Shown: positions 35,317 through 44,570 of the stretch, one piece after another
Position numbering within the stretch: position 1 is the first letter of the stretch
Layout: each line of letters opens with the position of its first letter
Assembly: GCA_026391355.1 (NCBI GenBank)
Contig: JAPLDH010000033.1
Span: forward strand, 25,254 to 89,253
Source: Bacteroidota bacterium
GTDB lineage: Bacteria > Bacteroidota > Bacteroidia > Bacteroidales > FEN-979
Length of the DNA stretch: 64,000 nt
Direction of reading: 5' to 3'
Program-made: the position numbers and the translations under genes
The notes under the pieces: generated by a model
The model's database searches: none
Seen by the model: only the letters and a program-made list of their open reading frames with translations
Told to the model about the DNA's origin: nothing

Positions 35317-36312
35317 TTATGGTATATTTCTGAAAACCGTATTCCGCAAAATTATTTCAATAGAGATCAGAAACATCGCTATTATACAAAGTATCAGATA
35401 CTCCTCCTTCTTTCGTTTGAAAACAGTGACATCGATTTTGGATTTTTCCATCTTATCGATTTTCTGATAAATTTCCCGTAATGTAGCATTGTTTGTTGCC
35501 CTGAAATAAAGGCCATCCGTTAATCCGGCTACCTGTTTCAACAGGGGTTCATCAATTTTCACCGGGATACTTTGATATTGTATCCCAAACGGAGTCTGAA
35601 CAGGATAAGGAGCCATTCCATTTGTCCCGACGCCCACCGTATAAATACGAATTCCATATAGTTTGGCGATTTCTGCTGCAGACACCGGATCGAGCGAACC
35701 CATATTACTCTCCCCATCCGTCAACAGTATGATCACTTTACTCACGGCCTTACTGCCGCGCAAATGGTTGACTGCCGTCGCCAATCCGTCGCCGATGGCA
35801 GTTCCATCCTGGATCATTCCCATCCTGACATCTTTAAAAAGGTTTTTCAGAACGGCATGGTCTGTTGTCAATGGACATTGTGTAAAGGCTTCGGCACTGA
35901 AAACTACCAGCCCTATCCGGTCGTTGGGTCGCCCGTTAATAAAGTCGATGGCCACATTCTTGGCTGCTTCGATCCGGTTGGGTTTGAAATCTTCCGAAAG
36001 CATACTACCTGAAATATCCACTGTAAGCATAATGTCAATTCCCTCAACTGAAACATCCTGCCTGCTCATACTGGACTGAGGACGTGCAAGAACAATGACC
36101 AGCAGCAGAATTGCCAGCATCCTTACTACATATAATCCATGGTAAAGAATTAACCGGATACTTCTTCCACTTCCTTCGAATCCTTCAACAGTTGAAAATA
36201 AAATAGTGGCATTATTCTTTTTCAACCTGAAAAAGTACCATGTTACCAATAGCGGTATGATCAGCAACAGGTACAGATAATTTGGTTGAGCAAATGTGAT
36301 TCCCTTAAACAT
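35317..36312 (-). CDS. batA: BatA: von Willebrand A domain membrane protein
   Basis: 331 residues. N-terminal helices (YLYLLLIIPLLVTWYFF and a second at about 55-75), then a VWA domain with complete MIDAS: DISGSM, DGTAIGDGLATA and LTDGESNMG; a C-terminal helix ends the protein. RPQSSMSRQDVSVEGIDI matches BatA. MoxR ATPases act with VWA proteins as chaperone-like pairs, and the whole set from moxR to batE is on one strand. The start is one base after the preceding stop. Confidence 0.93.
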   Translation of the reverse strand: MFKGITFAQPNYLYLLLIIPLLVTWYFFRLKKNNATILFSTVEGFEGSGRSIRLILYHGLYVVRMLAILLLVIVLARPQSSMSRQDVSVEGIDIMLTVDISGSMLSEDFKPNRIEAAKNVAIDFINGRPNDRIGLVVFSAEAFTQCPLTTDHAVLKNLFKDVRMGMIQDGTAIGDGLATAVNHLRGSKAVSKVIILLTDGESNMGSLDPVSAAEIAKLYGIRIYTVGVGTNGMAPYPVQTPFGIQYQSIPVKIDEPLLKQVAGLTDGLYFRATNNATLREIYQKIDKMEKSKIDVTVFKRKKEEYLILCIIAMFLISIEIILRNTVFRNIP

Positions 36313-36313
36313 A

Positions 36314-37300
36314 TTATATTTTTTCAGTCACCTGTTCCGGTTTTTCGGCCAGTTCAGGTTGCAGTAAAGGTTGCATAATTGTTTCATGCACGAAGGCAAC
36401 GGCGTCATCCAGACTTCCTTCGTGCTCAGAAGGCAATGGTAATGCTTTGGCGAATTTTACAAGATCTGCAAGTATAAACATCTGATTCAACTTTCCTTTG
36501 GATGATTTCTGAATTTCATGATGCTGGTTGATCAAATCCAAAATCTCATCGCTGGTCATTTCCATTGCCATGATTTCAAAACGGTCGTGAATATAGATCC
36601 TTATAATTTCCGTCAATTCGGTATAGTAATCTTTAATCTTACCGGCCTGCCAAAGTTTTTTGATCCTCAGTTTTTCAAGTTCTGCCAGGGCTACTTCATG
36701 TGGTAACAGCCGGATTTTGGGCCTGATCTGGAAAATTGGTTCCGATTTACGTCGTTTCTTAATGTAGAATACAATGAACCAGATGATAAGTATGGCAATG
36801 ATGCCTGCCAATATATATGGCAATAACTCCCGGAAAGAGATCGGAACTTTAATGGGGCCCTTTATTGGTTTGAATGCCTGAGTTGTATCGACCCGAATCG
36901 TATGTACATTCAGGAAAAAGCCCTCCGTTTGCATGGGGATTTTTGTTGTATCCGGAAGGTTCTGCACATAAAACCTTACAGGTGGAAAACTGTAATATCC
37001 TGAATCGAAGGTGGTAAGAAGATAACTTCTGTTGAGACTTGTGATCTTTTTGTCAGGTGAATAAACAGTATCGGTTTTCGTTCGGTTAAGAATACGGATA
37101 TGCCCCATAATCGTATCACCAATGACTGGCCATATTACGGCTGATTTTGCCGGAACGGTGATGGCCAGATGCATCTTTACCTGATCTCCGATAAGCATTG
37201 CATTGGTATCCAATTTAACGGAGGCCTTCATTTCCTGTCCCAGGCAAATCTGAGAAAGGAGCGTCAAAACTATAAAAAAGACAATAACAATTTTTTTCAT
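36314..37300 (-). CDS. BatD-like membrane protein of the Bat operon
   Basis: 328 residues. A signal peptide ends near CLGQEM, an Ig-like domain of about 120 residues follows (SVKLDTNAMLIGDQVKMHLAI, matching the first lines of BatD Ig domains), then one membrane helix near 165-185 and a basic helical cytoplasmic domain containing LRIKKLWQAGKIKDYYTELTEIIRIYI. That cytoplasmic part is also seen at the C-terminus of BatD. It is a usual member of Bat operons in Bacteroidota between the DUF58 gene and batA. Its function is not known. It lies 9 bases downstream of the DUF58 gene. Confidence 0.72.
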   Translation of the reverse strand: MKKIVIVFFIVLTLLSQICLGQEMKASVKLDTNAMLIGDQVKMHLAITVPAKSAVIWPVIGDTIMGHIRILNRTKTDTVYSPDKKITSLNRSYLLTTFDSGYYSFPPVRFYVQNLPDTTKIPMQTEGFFLNVHTIRVDTTQAFKPIKGPIKVPISFRELLPYILAGIIAILIIWFIVFYIKKRRKSEPIFQIRPKIRLLPHEVALAELEKLRIKKLWQAGKIKDYYTELTEIIRIYIHDRFEIMAMEMTSDEILDLINQHHEIQKSSKGKLNQMFILADLVKFAKALPLPSEHEGSLDDAVAFVHETIMQPLLQPELAEKPEQVTEKI

Positions 37301-37309
37301 CGGGTCCGG

Positions 37310-38185
37310 TTACCTTCTTGCTTCCCTTCGTTTAAAAAGATTTATCAAGGGTTTTACATAATCCTGATCAGTCCTGATCTTTACAAAATCGACTCCACTG
37401 CGGATAAATACATCCGTCAGATATTTATTATGATTATTGTACCAATTCTGATACCCAAGCCTGATCTTCCGGCTGGTCGTGTCAATCCATTGTGTGCGTC
37501 CGGTTTCCGCATTTTTTACTTGAATCAGGCCCACATTGGGGATCTCTGTTTCACGGGGGTCATAGATTTCCACTGCGATAAGATCATGCTTTTTGTTTGC
37601 AATTTTAATTGCATCCTCAAATCCCTTATCAAGGAAATCAGAAAGGATAAAAGTGGTACACCTCTTTTTAATGACATTGGTTAGATACCTGAGTACCTCT
37701 GATATTTTAGTTTCCTTGTTATCTGGCTTAAAATCAATTAGTTCTCTAATAATGCGGAGAATATGGGAAGTCCCCTTTTTGGGAGGGATGAACTTCTCAA
37801 TTTTATTACTGAAGAAGATAACCCCCACTTTATCATTGTTTTGAATAGCGCTAAAAGCCAAAACGGCTGCAATTTCAGTGATCATCTCTTCTTTGAGTGC
37901 TTTAACAGTACCGAAATGGTTGGATCCGCTCACATCGATCAGGAGCATGACTGTTAATTCCCGCTCTTCATCGAAAACTTTGATGTATGGATGATTGAAC
38001 CTTGCCGTTACATTCCAGTCGATGTTCCTGATATCATCTCCAAACTGATACTCCCTTACCTCACTGAAAGCCATGCCTCTACCTTTGAAAACACTGTGGT
38101 ATTGCCCTGAAAAAATGTGATGGGACAAACCACGGCTTTTAATCTCAATCTTCCTGACTTTCTTAAGCAGATCAGCAGTTTCCAT
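37310..38185 (-). CDS. DUF58 domain protein of the Bat operon
   Basis: 291 residues from the ATG at 38185; an ATG four codons earlier is in frame but METADLLKKVRKIEI is the usual family start. The core DUF58 motif GMAFSEVREYQFGDDIRNIDWNVTAR lies near residues 45-70, followed by a VWA-like fold with LLIDVSGS. It usually works with a MoxR ATPase and VWA proteins. A 98-base gap to moxR contains an A-rich stretch and the repeat AACAGGA/TCCTGTT that could form a hairpin, but nothing else. Confidence 0.9.
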   Translation of the reverse strand: METADLLKKVRKIEIKSRGLSHHIFSGQYHSVFKGRGMAFSEVREYQFGDDIRNIDWNVTARFNHPYIKVFDEERELTVMLLIDVSGSNHFGTVKALKEEMITEIAAVLAFSAIQNNDKVGVIFFSNKIEKFIPPKKGTSHILRIIRELIDFKPDNKETKISEVLRYLTNVIKKRCTTFILSDFLDKGFEDAIKIANKKHDLIAVEIYDPRETEIPNVGLIQVKNAETGRTQWIDTTSRKIRLGYQNWYNNHNKYLTDVFIRSGVDFVKIRTDQDYVKPLINLFKRREARR

Positions 38186-38283
38186 TTTAATATACATTAA
38201 GGAACAGGAGGTTTTTTTTTATTTTATTTCTTCCTGTTAATTTAACTCACCCGTGCACCAGTTCACCACCTCACCAGCTAACA

Positions 38284-39276
38284 TTATGGTACTTCGACTG
38301 TATTCAGAATTTCGTTGATGATGTCTTCTGTAGTAATATTTTCGGCTTCTGCTTCATATGTCAATCCGATGCGGTGGCGAAGCACGTCATTGGCAACAGC
38401 CCGGATATCCTCGGGAATAACATATCCCCTGCGTTTGATAAAAGCGAACGCTTTTGCAGCCAATGCCAGGTTAATGCTTGCCCTTGGAGACCCGCCGTAG
38501 AAGATCAACCCTTCGAATTTCTTTAATTTATATTCAGCCGGGAACCGTGAAGCAAAAACGATATCTGTAATATAATTCTCGATTTTTTCATCCAGGTAAA
38601 CTTCCCTGACCACACTTCTGGCTCTCACTATATCGTCAGTGTTTATGACCGGATGGGTATCAACCGGGTCATTTGAGATATTCTGACGAATGATGAGTTT
38701 TTCCTCCTTTTTATCGGGATACCCGATTACAACCTTCAGCATAAAACGATCCACCTGAGCTTCGGGAAGTGGATAGGTTCCTTCCTGTTCGATGGGATTC
38801 TCGGTAGCAAGTACCAGGAATGGTTCCGGCAACTTGTACGTTTGATCTCCTATTGTAACCTGCCTTTCCTGCATAGCCTCAAGCAGTGCACTTTGAACTT
38901 TGGCAGGTGAGCGGTTAATTTCATCAGCCAGCACAAAGTTGGCAAAAATGGGGCCTTTCCGTACCATGAATTCTTCTTTCTTCTGGCTGTAGATAAGCGT
39001 TCCAATGAGGTCAGCAGGGAGCAGATCAGGTGTAAACTGTATACGGCTGAACTTTGCTTCAATGGCATGTGCCAGCGATTTGATGGCAAGGGTCTTTGCC
39101 AGGCCAGGGACTCCTTCCAGCAGAATATGACCGTTGGATAACAACCCGATGAGGAGCCGTTCGACCATATGTTTCTGCCCGATAATGACTTTCTGCATCT
39201 CCATCGTCACTATATCCACAAAAGCACTTTCTTTCTGAATACGTTCATTCAATGCTTTGATATCCGTTTCTATCAT
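38284..39276 (-). CDS. MoxR-family AAA ATPase
   Basis: 330 residues. Walker A GVPGLAKT at residues 55-62, Walker B VLADEIN near 115-121, sensor 1 LATENPIEQEGTYPLPEAQVDRFML and a final lid domain with YGGSPRASINLALAAKAFAF. It is the first gene of the bat operon with its own promoter. MoxR proteins are AAA+ chaperone-like ATPases that act on or with VWA-domain proteins; here the partners are presumably the DUF58 protein and BatA/B. Confidence 0.93.
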   Translation of the reverse strand: MIETDIKALNERIQKESAFVDIVTMEMQKVIIGQKHMVERLLIGLLSNGHILLEGVPGLAKTLAIKSLAHAIEAKFSRIQFTPDLLPADLIGTLIYSQKKEEFMVRKGPIFANFVLADEINRSPAKVQSALLEAMQERQVTIGDQTYKLPEPFLVLATENPIEQEGTYPLPEAQVDRFMLKVVIGYPDKKEEKLIIRQNISNDPVDTHPVINTDDIVRARSVVREVYLDEKIENYITDIVFASRFPAEYKLKKFEGLIFYGGSPRASINLALAAKAFAFIKRRGYVIPEDIRAVANDVLRHRIGLTYEAEAENITTEDIINEILNTVEVP

Positions 39277-39297
39277 TTTTCTTGATTTTTAAGCGTG

Positions 39298-39326
39298 CAA
39301 ATTTATAGAATTGTAAAAAAGGCAAA
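39298..39326 (-). promoter_or_regulatory. Promoter of the moxR-bat operon
   Basis: On the minus strand TTTG at 39326-39323, a 17-base spacer, then TAAATTTG at 39305-39298, matching TAnnTTTG. The ATG of moxR follows 21 bases later. The spacer is two shorter than the ideal 19. Confidence 0.55.
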
Positions 39327-39395
39327 AAAATTTTTGCTGTTAATATTTGTTAATCCATTCGTTAAAAAAAAGTTAATGCTTTCAATGAAATTTCT

Positions 39396-39869
39396 CTATT
39401 CATGGTGATAGGATTCGTTTTTCAGAATGGTAAGCGCCCGATAAATTTGTTCCGCAAAAAAAAGTCTGACCATCTGATGAGAGAAGGTTAGTTTTGATAC
39501 GGAAAATATAAAATTTGCCCTCTTTTTAATTGCTTCATCAACTCCAAAAGGACCCCCGATCAGGAATACCAAGGTTTTTAAACCTGCATTGAACTTATTT
39601 CCAAGAAAATTTGCAAATTCAACGGAGCTCATTTCTGTTCCTCTTTCATCCAGCAAAACTACGAAATCTGACGAACTGATAAACGTTATCAGTTTTTCTG
39701 CTTCTTTTGTCTTGACCATTGCAGGAGACATCTGTGAAGTCTTTTTAATGGCAGGTACCAGGATACTCTCAAATGAAACATAATGTTTGATACGGGTTTC
39801 ATACTCTGCAATACCTTCTTTGAGGTATTCTTCTTCAGTTTTCCCGATAGCAACCTGTTTTATTTTCAT
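39396..39869 (-). CDS. rlmH: 23S rRNA (pseudouridine1915-N3)-methyltransferase
   Basis: 157 residues, the usual size. SPOUT-fold features: FVVLLDERGTEMSS, the SAM-binding LIGGPFGVDEAI, and the C-terminal SHQMVRLFFAEQIYRALTILKNESYHHE that defines RlmH. It methylates N3 of pseudouridine 1915 in helix 69 of 23S rRNA. It is convergent neither with its neighbour nor overlapping: divergent from the DUF4783 gene with 76 bases between. Confidence 0.96.
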   Translation of the reverse strand: MKIKQVAIGKTEEEYLKEGIAEYETRIKHYVSFESILVPAIKKTSQMSPAMVKTKEAEKLITFISSSDFVVLLDERGTEMSSVEFANFLGNKFNAGLKTLVFLIGGPFGVDEAIKKRANFIFSVSKLTFSHQMVRLFFAEQIYRALTILKNESYHHE

Positions 39870-39945
39870 CCCTGAAAATTTAATTGGAACTCTTTTTGTA
39901 AGTTTGCATTAAAGCATAATTACGGATTTTTTAAAAAAATCGTAT

Positions 39946-40359
39946 ATGAGGATTCATTTTATGGTACTTTTTTTTCTGATTCCATCCCTGTTCTCTATAC
40001 CACTTACAGGTAAGGCTGATGGTCCTGATGAAATCAATAAACTGATTATCAAAGCTATCCAATTTGGAAATGCAGGGGAATTGTCCAAATTCTTTAATGT
40101 GATGATCGATTGCAGCATCATGGGCACTGAGGATACGTACAGCAAAACACAGGGAGCCCGTATCATTCAATCCTTTTTTGATAAATATCCTGTAAAATCG
40201 CTAAAAATCAACAAGCAGGGAACTTCAACCGATGGTTCACGCTTTTTTATTGGCGAATTATGTGCAGGGGATAAAAAATTCCGTTTATATTATCTGCTGA
40301 AAAAAAATTCCGGTAATTACCTCATAGAGCAATTCCAGATAAAGGAAGAACATGATTGA
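39946..40359 (+). CDS. Small secreted DUF4783-like protein
   Basis: 137 residues. Signal peptide (IHFMVLFFLIPSLFSIPLTGKA) and a compact alpha/beta domain of about 110 residues with EINKLIIKAIQFGNAGELSKFFN and a run of strands ending in LIEQFQIKE. This is the pattern of DUF4783, a NTF2-like fold protein found in Bacteroidota beside nadC. No catalytic residues can be named. It overlaps nadC by 8 bases, so the two are probably cotranscribed. A TAAGTTTG element at 39899-39906 could be the -7 box. Confidence 0.75.
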   Translation: MRIHFMVLFFLIPSLFSIPLTGKADGPDEINKLIIKAIQFGNAGELSKFFNVMIDCSIMGTEDTYSKTQGARIIQSFFDKYPVKSLKINKQGTSTDGSRFFIGELCAGDKKFRLYYLLKKNSGNYLIEQFQIKEEHD

Positions 40360-41230
40360 GTTTTTATCCATGAACCTTGATGGTATCATTGAGACAGCAA
40401 TAAGAGAAGATATCGGCGACGGAGATCATACTTCTCTCGCGATTTTTTCGCCTGATATTAAGGGGAAAGCCAGGTTATTAATAAAGGAAAGAGGGATCCT
40501 GGCCGGGATTCCGGTTGCCCTGAAGGTATTCGAGAAGCTTGATCCATCTTTAATGATTGAATTATATAAAAAAGATGGTGATGAGATTTTCTCCGGAGAT
40601 ATTGCTTTTGAAGTGAAGGGTAGTATTTTATCAATTTTGGCTGCAGAACGACTTGTACTCAATTTTTTGCAGCGTTTGAGCGGAATTGCTACCCTCACCC
40701 ATGAGATCGTGAGCCAGATCGCAGGTTGGAAAACTAAAATTCTGGATACGAGAAAGACTACTCCTACTTTGCGTGAACTGGAGAAGTATGCTGTAAGGGT
40801 AGGTGGAGGATTTAATCACCGCATGGGTTTGTATGATATGATCATGATCAAGGATAACCATGTTGATTTTGCAAGAGGTGTAGTAAATGCTATAGAATCC
40901 GTTCATAAATACCTGCAAGCCAGTGACAAGGAATTAAAGATTGAGATTGAGGTCAGGAACTTTGAAGAGTTGCTTGCGGTAATCGCCCATGGAAAGGTCG
41001 ACAGGATCATGCTTGATAATTTCTCAGTGGAGGATGTTTCTTCTGCCGTAAAATTGGTGCGGGGCAGGTTTGAAACTGAAGCATCGGGCGGGATCAGGAT
41101 TAACAATGTAAGAGAGTATGCTGAAACCGGTATCGATTATATCTCGATCGGCGCATTCACCCATAACTTCAGAAGTCTTGATATGAGCCTGAAAGCAATA
41201 AGGAAACCGCTGTGGGATGATGATGATTAA
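40352..41230 (+). CDS. nadC: Nicotinate-nucleotide pyrophosphorylase (carboxylating)
   Basis: 292 residues. Quinolinate phosphoribosyltransferase motifs: EDIGDGDHTS near residue 18, LDTRKTTPTLRELEKYAVRVGGGFNHRMGLYDMIMIKDNH in the middle, EIEVRNFEE and MLDNFS, then EASGGI near residue 247. It makes nicotinate mononucleotide from quinolinate and PRPP in NAD synthesis. The start at 40352 overlaps the previous gene; an ATG at 40370 would give MNLDGII. Confidence 0.96.
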   Translation: MIEFLSMNLDGIIETAIREDIGDGDHTSLAIFSPDIKGKARLLIKERGILAGIPVALKVFEKLDPSLMIELYKKDGDEIFSGDIAFEVKGSILSILAAERLVLNFLQRLSGIATLTHEIVSQIAGWKTKILDTRKTTPTLRELEKYAVRVGGGFNHRMGLYDMIMIKDNHVDFARGVVNAIESVHKYLQASDKELKIEIEVRNFEELLAVIAHGKVDRIMLDNFSVEDVSSAVKLVRGRFETEASGGIRINNVREYAETGIDYISIGAFTHNFRSLDMSLKAIRKPLWDDDD

Positions 41231-41248
41231 CGCTGGACTGCAGGGAAG

Positions 41249-42175
41249 GTGAAGATATTGAGAATAATATTGCAATTGAAACTGGTTTCCTGGACGATCA
41301 GGCAATCAAAAAAAATTGTATTGCCAGGATTTGATGGTCTTCCATTATATAATGTGGCCCGGTTTTTTATAAAAGGACTTTATGAAGGAGATCTCACATC
41401 ACGTGCATCGTCAATCTCTTTTAATTTTTTCCTGGCCATTTTCCCGTCCTTGCTTTTCTTTTTTACGATCATTCCCTTCATCCCTATTGAACATTTCCAA
41501 CAGACTTTGCTGGATTCAATCCATGATTTTGTACCCCACACCACCTATGAAACAATCAAGGAAACAGTAGAAGACATTGTTACACGACCAAGGGCAGGTT
41601 TGTTATCAATAGGATTCATTCTCACCCTTTATTTTTCGACCAACGGGATTAACAGCCTGATGGAGGGCTTTAACAGTACATTCCACACGATTGAAACACG
41701 ATCCTGGATCCGTCAACGACTGATCTCCATCCTGCTTGTACTTATCATGACTTTTCTGCTGATTATTGCAATCGGTCTGATGACCTTCGGAACATCACTC
41801 CTGTCACTGATATTATCCGACAAGATCATCAACAGTATGGTTTACTTTGTGTTTATCGCACTTTCCAAATGGCTGACCATTATTGCCACCCTCTTTTTCA
41901 TGATATCTTTTGTTTACTATCTGGCGCCAGCCAAACGACGTAATTTCCGTTTCATTTCTGCAGGCTCCTCACTTGCCACCATTTTGGTCATTGGTACAAC
42001 ACTGGTAATTAACTACTATGTAGATAATTTCTCCCAGTATAATGTCCTTTATGGATCCATCGGCACATTACTGATCATCCTTCTGTGGATTTACTTCAAT
42101 GCCTTCAGTTTACTGATCGGATTCGAGTTAAATGCCAGCATCTTTAATGCGAAAAAAGGAAGGAAAGGCGGGTAG
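41249..42175 (+). CDS. YihY/virulence factor BrkB family membrane protein
   Basis: 308 residues, GTG start. Six hydrophobic segments. Family marks: the LTSRASSISFNFFLAIFPSLLFFFTIIPF opening, YFSTNGINSLMEGFN, and YYLAPAKRRNFRFISAGSSLAT near residue 225, then GTLLIILLWIYFNAFSLLIGFELNA. Once mis-annotated as RNase BN, the family is an inner-membrane protein of unknown transport or envelope function. It is 18 bases after nadC and convergent with the flippase gene (10 bases). Confidence 0.88.
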   Translation: MKILRIILQLKLVSWTIRQSKKIVLPGFDGLPLYNVARFFIKGLYEGDLTSRASSISFNFFLAIFPSLLFFFTIIPFIPIEHFQQTLLDSIHDFVPHTTYETIKETVEDIVTRPRAGLLSIGFILTLYFSTNGINSLMEGFNSTFHTIETRSWIRQRLISILLVLIMTFLLIIAIGLMTFGTSLLSLILSDKIINSMVYFVFIALSKWLTIIATLFFMISFVYYLAPAKRRNFRFISAGSSLATILVIGTTLVINYYVDNFSQYNVLYGSIGTLLIILLWIYFNAFSLLIGFELNASIFNAKKGRKGG

Positions 42176-42185
42176 GAGGAGTCGA

Positions 42186-43679
42186 TTATCCTATTTTATC
42201 CCTTTCACTAAAATTTGGTATTATACGTAGATACTTACTCCCCAAAAACTTCTCAATCAGGTCAGGTAATTCTTTCCGGAATGTAAAAATAAGGGCGGCA
42301 TAGATGATGACCAGCTGCAGTGCGTAAATTATGATCATGTAACGATCCCGGAAAAAATAGTAGCAAAGAATTACCATTGCCACATAGAACATGGGAAGGC
42401 AGATCTGTTTGAAGTAATTGAACCGGAAGGTAAAAACTTTTCTTGCTGCAAAATAGAGAAAAAGCGCCTGTAACGGCCGGGATAAAAGGTTTCCCCATAC
42501 GGCACCAATCAGTCCGAATTCCTTTATGCCTATAATACTCACACTTACCTGTATGACTGCCGAACCCAAAAGGGCAATGGGCAGGGATGCAGTTTTCTTG
42601 AAAAAATAGAGGGGGGTCAGGTACATCAGATAAAGGCTGCGTGCGAGGAATCCCAGGCCAAGCAAACTGACATATTGGAACCCGGTATAATAAGCAGGCT
42701 TTTTTACAATCAGGGGCACAATCAGAGGAATGATCACGACGATGAATGGAACCATCAAAAGTGTGACAAAGGTGAAACCATTGTAATAACGGTTCATTTC
42801 AGTAGTGTTTTCTGTGATCTTCTGCTCCTTTAGGATATTGAAGACTTTTGGTGTAATTGCGCTCGACAGGCCGTTAAAAATAAAATCCAGTATGAGGGTG
42901 CATTTCACGATGAAGTCGTAGATCCCGACATCCGAAGTATGCATGAATTTCGAGATGATAAAGCGGTCGGCATACGAGAGAACCCAGGTAATCAGAAAAA
43001 AAGCCAGGACTGGTAAACAGAATGAAAACAAACCCCGTAACAGGGAAAAATTCAGCGAGATCTCAAATTCGGATTTGAAAAAGCAGATGGAGACCAGGAA
43101 AATTACTGCGCTGGAAAGAAATCTGCCCCAGATAGGTCCCACCAGTGAATTAGGAAAGTAGTATAATCCGGCAAGTGACAAACAAATTGTCAACACGAAG
43201 GTGATGATATTTGACCAAAAGTAACGACCGGGACGTTCCTGGTTAATTAGCAGGTTGGTGTATGTTTTAAAGAAGCTATTGAAGATACCGGTAAGGATGG
43301 ACAGGAATCCATAGGGATAGAACTTCAGTCCATTCGACGGAAACAGCCAGTTGAACAGGACTTTCCCTCCGACCAGAGAAAGAAGGCTAAAAACAACCGC
43401 ACCGATCAGCAAAACCCCTGCAATCGTCCCTATAAATTTCTTCAGTTTCTCGGGGGCGTCTTTGAACTCAAAATAATGCACCCCGATGGTCGTGTCTAAT
43501 GCCAGATTGGTTATTACCTGAACCAACAAGGCAATGGATATATACAACGCCAGCAATCCATAGTCACTTGTCGAAAGAAAGTTGGTATAAAAGGGTAAAA
43601 GAATAAATGAGCTTGCTAAAGGCAACGAACCTATGACGGAGTAAATGAAAGAAGAAGAAATAAATTTTTTAGAGATCAT
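42186..43679 (-). CDS. Polysaccharide flippase (Wzx/MOP superfamily)
   Basis: 497 residues with 12 to 14 hydrophobic segments. Start IYSVIGSLPLASSFILLPFYTNFLSTSDYGLLALY is the classic opening of the MOP/Wzx family. It moves lipid-linked glycan repeat units across the inner membrane. It stands alone on the minus strand and is divergent from the methyltransferase gene across 120 bases, in which a TAACTTTG element serves the other side. Confidence 0.88.
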   Translation of the reverse strand: MISKKFISSSFIYSVIGSLPLASSFILLPFYTNFLSTSDYGLLALYISIALLVQVITNLALDTTIGVHYFEFKDAPEKLKKFIGTIAGVLLIGAVVFSLLSLVGGKVLFNWLFPSNGLKFYPYGFLSILTGIFNSFFKTYTNLLINQERPGRYFWSNIITFVLTICLSLAGLYYFPNSLVGPIWGRFLSSAVIFLVSICFFKSEFEISLNFSLLRGLFSFCLPVLAFFLITWVLSYADRFIISKFMHTSDVGIYDFIVKCTLILDFIFNGLSSAITPKVFNILKEQKITENTTEMNRYYNGFTFVTLLMVPFIVVIIPLIVPLIVKKPAYYTGFQYVSLLGLGFLARSLYLMYLTPLYFFKKTASLPIALLGSAVIQVSVSIIGIKEFGLIGAVWGNLLSRPLQALFLYFAARKVFTFRFNYFKQICLPMFYVAMVILCYYFFRDRYMIIIYALQLVIIYAALIFTFRKELPDLIEKFLGSKYLRIIPNFSERDKIG

Positions 43680-43774
43680 TTACTTATTGAAGTTCATATA
43701 TTTAGTTGTTTATAAATAGGTTGCAGTTTTTTCTATTATTATCGACAAGATACCCAAGATAAAGGCAGTTTTAA

Positions 43775-43782
43775 TAACTTTG
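43775..43782 (+). promoter_or_regulatory. -7 element of the methyltransferase gene
   Basis: TAACTTTG matches TAnnTTTG and ends 17 bases before the ATG at 43800. A -33 TTTG at the ideal spacing is missing. Confidence 0.45.
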
Positions 43783-43799
43783 TCCTAAAATTTATAGAA

Positions 43800-44570
43800 A
43801 TGCAGACTAAATTTTCAAATCCGGAATTCAAAGATTTCATAACAGGCAAATTGTTTGATAATAATTGTCAAATTCTTTTTGATATAAGTTTGAAGGTTCG
43901 AAATCGAGATCTGATTCTTAAAGAACTTACAAATCAAAAAAAAATTATTCATATAGGATGTGTAGATCATCTAGAAATTATTGAACAAAAAATAAAATCA
44001 GGAACATGGTTACATAACATTTTGCTGGAATCTTCTGAAAGATGCCTCGGAATTGACATCAATCCTGAAGGTATCTCATATTTACAACAAAGACATTTGA
44101 TTCCAGATCTGGTTTGTGCTGACATTACACAAAATACTATTAATGAAATTAGTCAGAATCAGTGGGATTATATTTTATTACCTGAAGTCTTAGAACATAT
44201 CTCCAACCCTGTCTCATTTTTATGTTCATTAAAGGAAAAATATGGGAATAATATTGATAAAATTATAATTACAGTTCCTAATGTTTTTGCTTTGCCAGAA
44301 TATATCTATGCGTCTAGAAACATTGAGTTAATTAATAGCGATCATCGATATTGGTTTTCTCCTTATACTATTCTTAAGGTTATAAATGATGCCGGCTTAA
44401 TTCTTGAGGATATGTATCTAGTTAATGGTTTCTGGGGTCCATTTTATTACAATTTTATACAAAGAGTAATTAACCGGATATTTTCTTTAACTGCTAACCC
44501 AAGAGATTATAAAAAGGTGATAGACATTAGATTTGCAAGAAGTTTATTAGTTATTGCAAGCTTTAAATAA
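43800..44570 (+). CDS. Class I SAM-dependent methyltransferase
   Basis: 256 residues. Motif I is slightly divergent (IIHIGCVDH instead of IGCGxG), followed by CLGIDIN for the ribose-binding acid, DLVCADIT, and WDYILLPEVLEHISNP, the motif of O- and N-methyltransferases of the ubiquinone/sugar group. It ends with a C-terminal part rich in aromatic residues and RVINRIFSL. The gene is very AT-rich against its neighbours. It lies between a flippase and glycosyltransferases, so a sugar methyltransferase is probable. Its stop abuts the stop of the next, convergent gene. Confidence 0.8.
   Translation: MQTKFSNPEFKDFITGKLFDNNCQILFDISLKVRNRDLILKELTNQKKIIHIGCVDHLEIIEQKIKSGTWLHNILLESSERCLGIDINPEGISYLQQRHLIPDLVCADITQNTINEISQNQWDYILLPEVLEHISNPVSFLCSLKEKYGNNIDKIIITVPNVFALPEYIYASRNIELINSDHRYWFSPYTILKVINDAGLILEDMYLVNGFWGPFYYNFIQRVINRIFSLTANPRDYKKVIDIRFARSLLVIASFK

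Noticed and set aside
41249..42175. Ribonuclease BN
   Set aside because: This older name for the YihY family is not supported; the protein is a six-span membrane protein without nuclease motifs.
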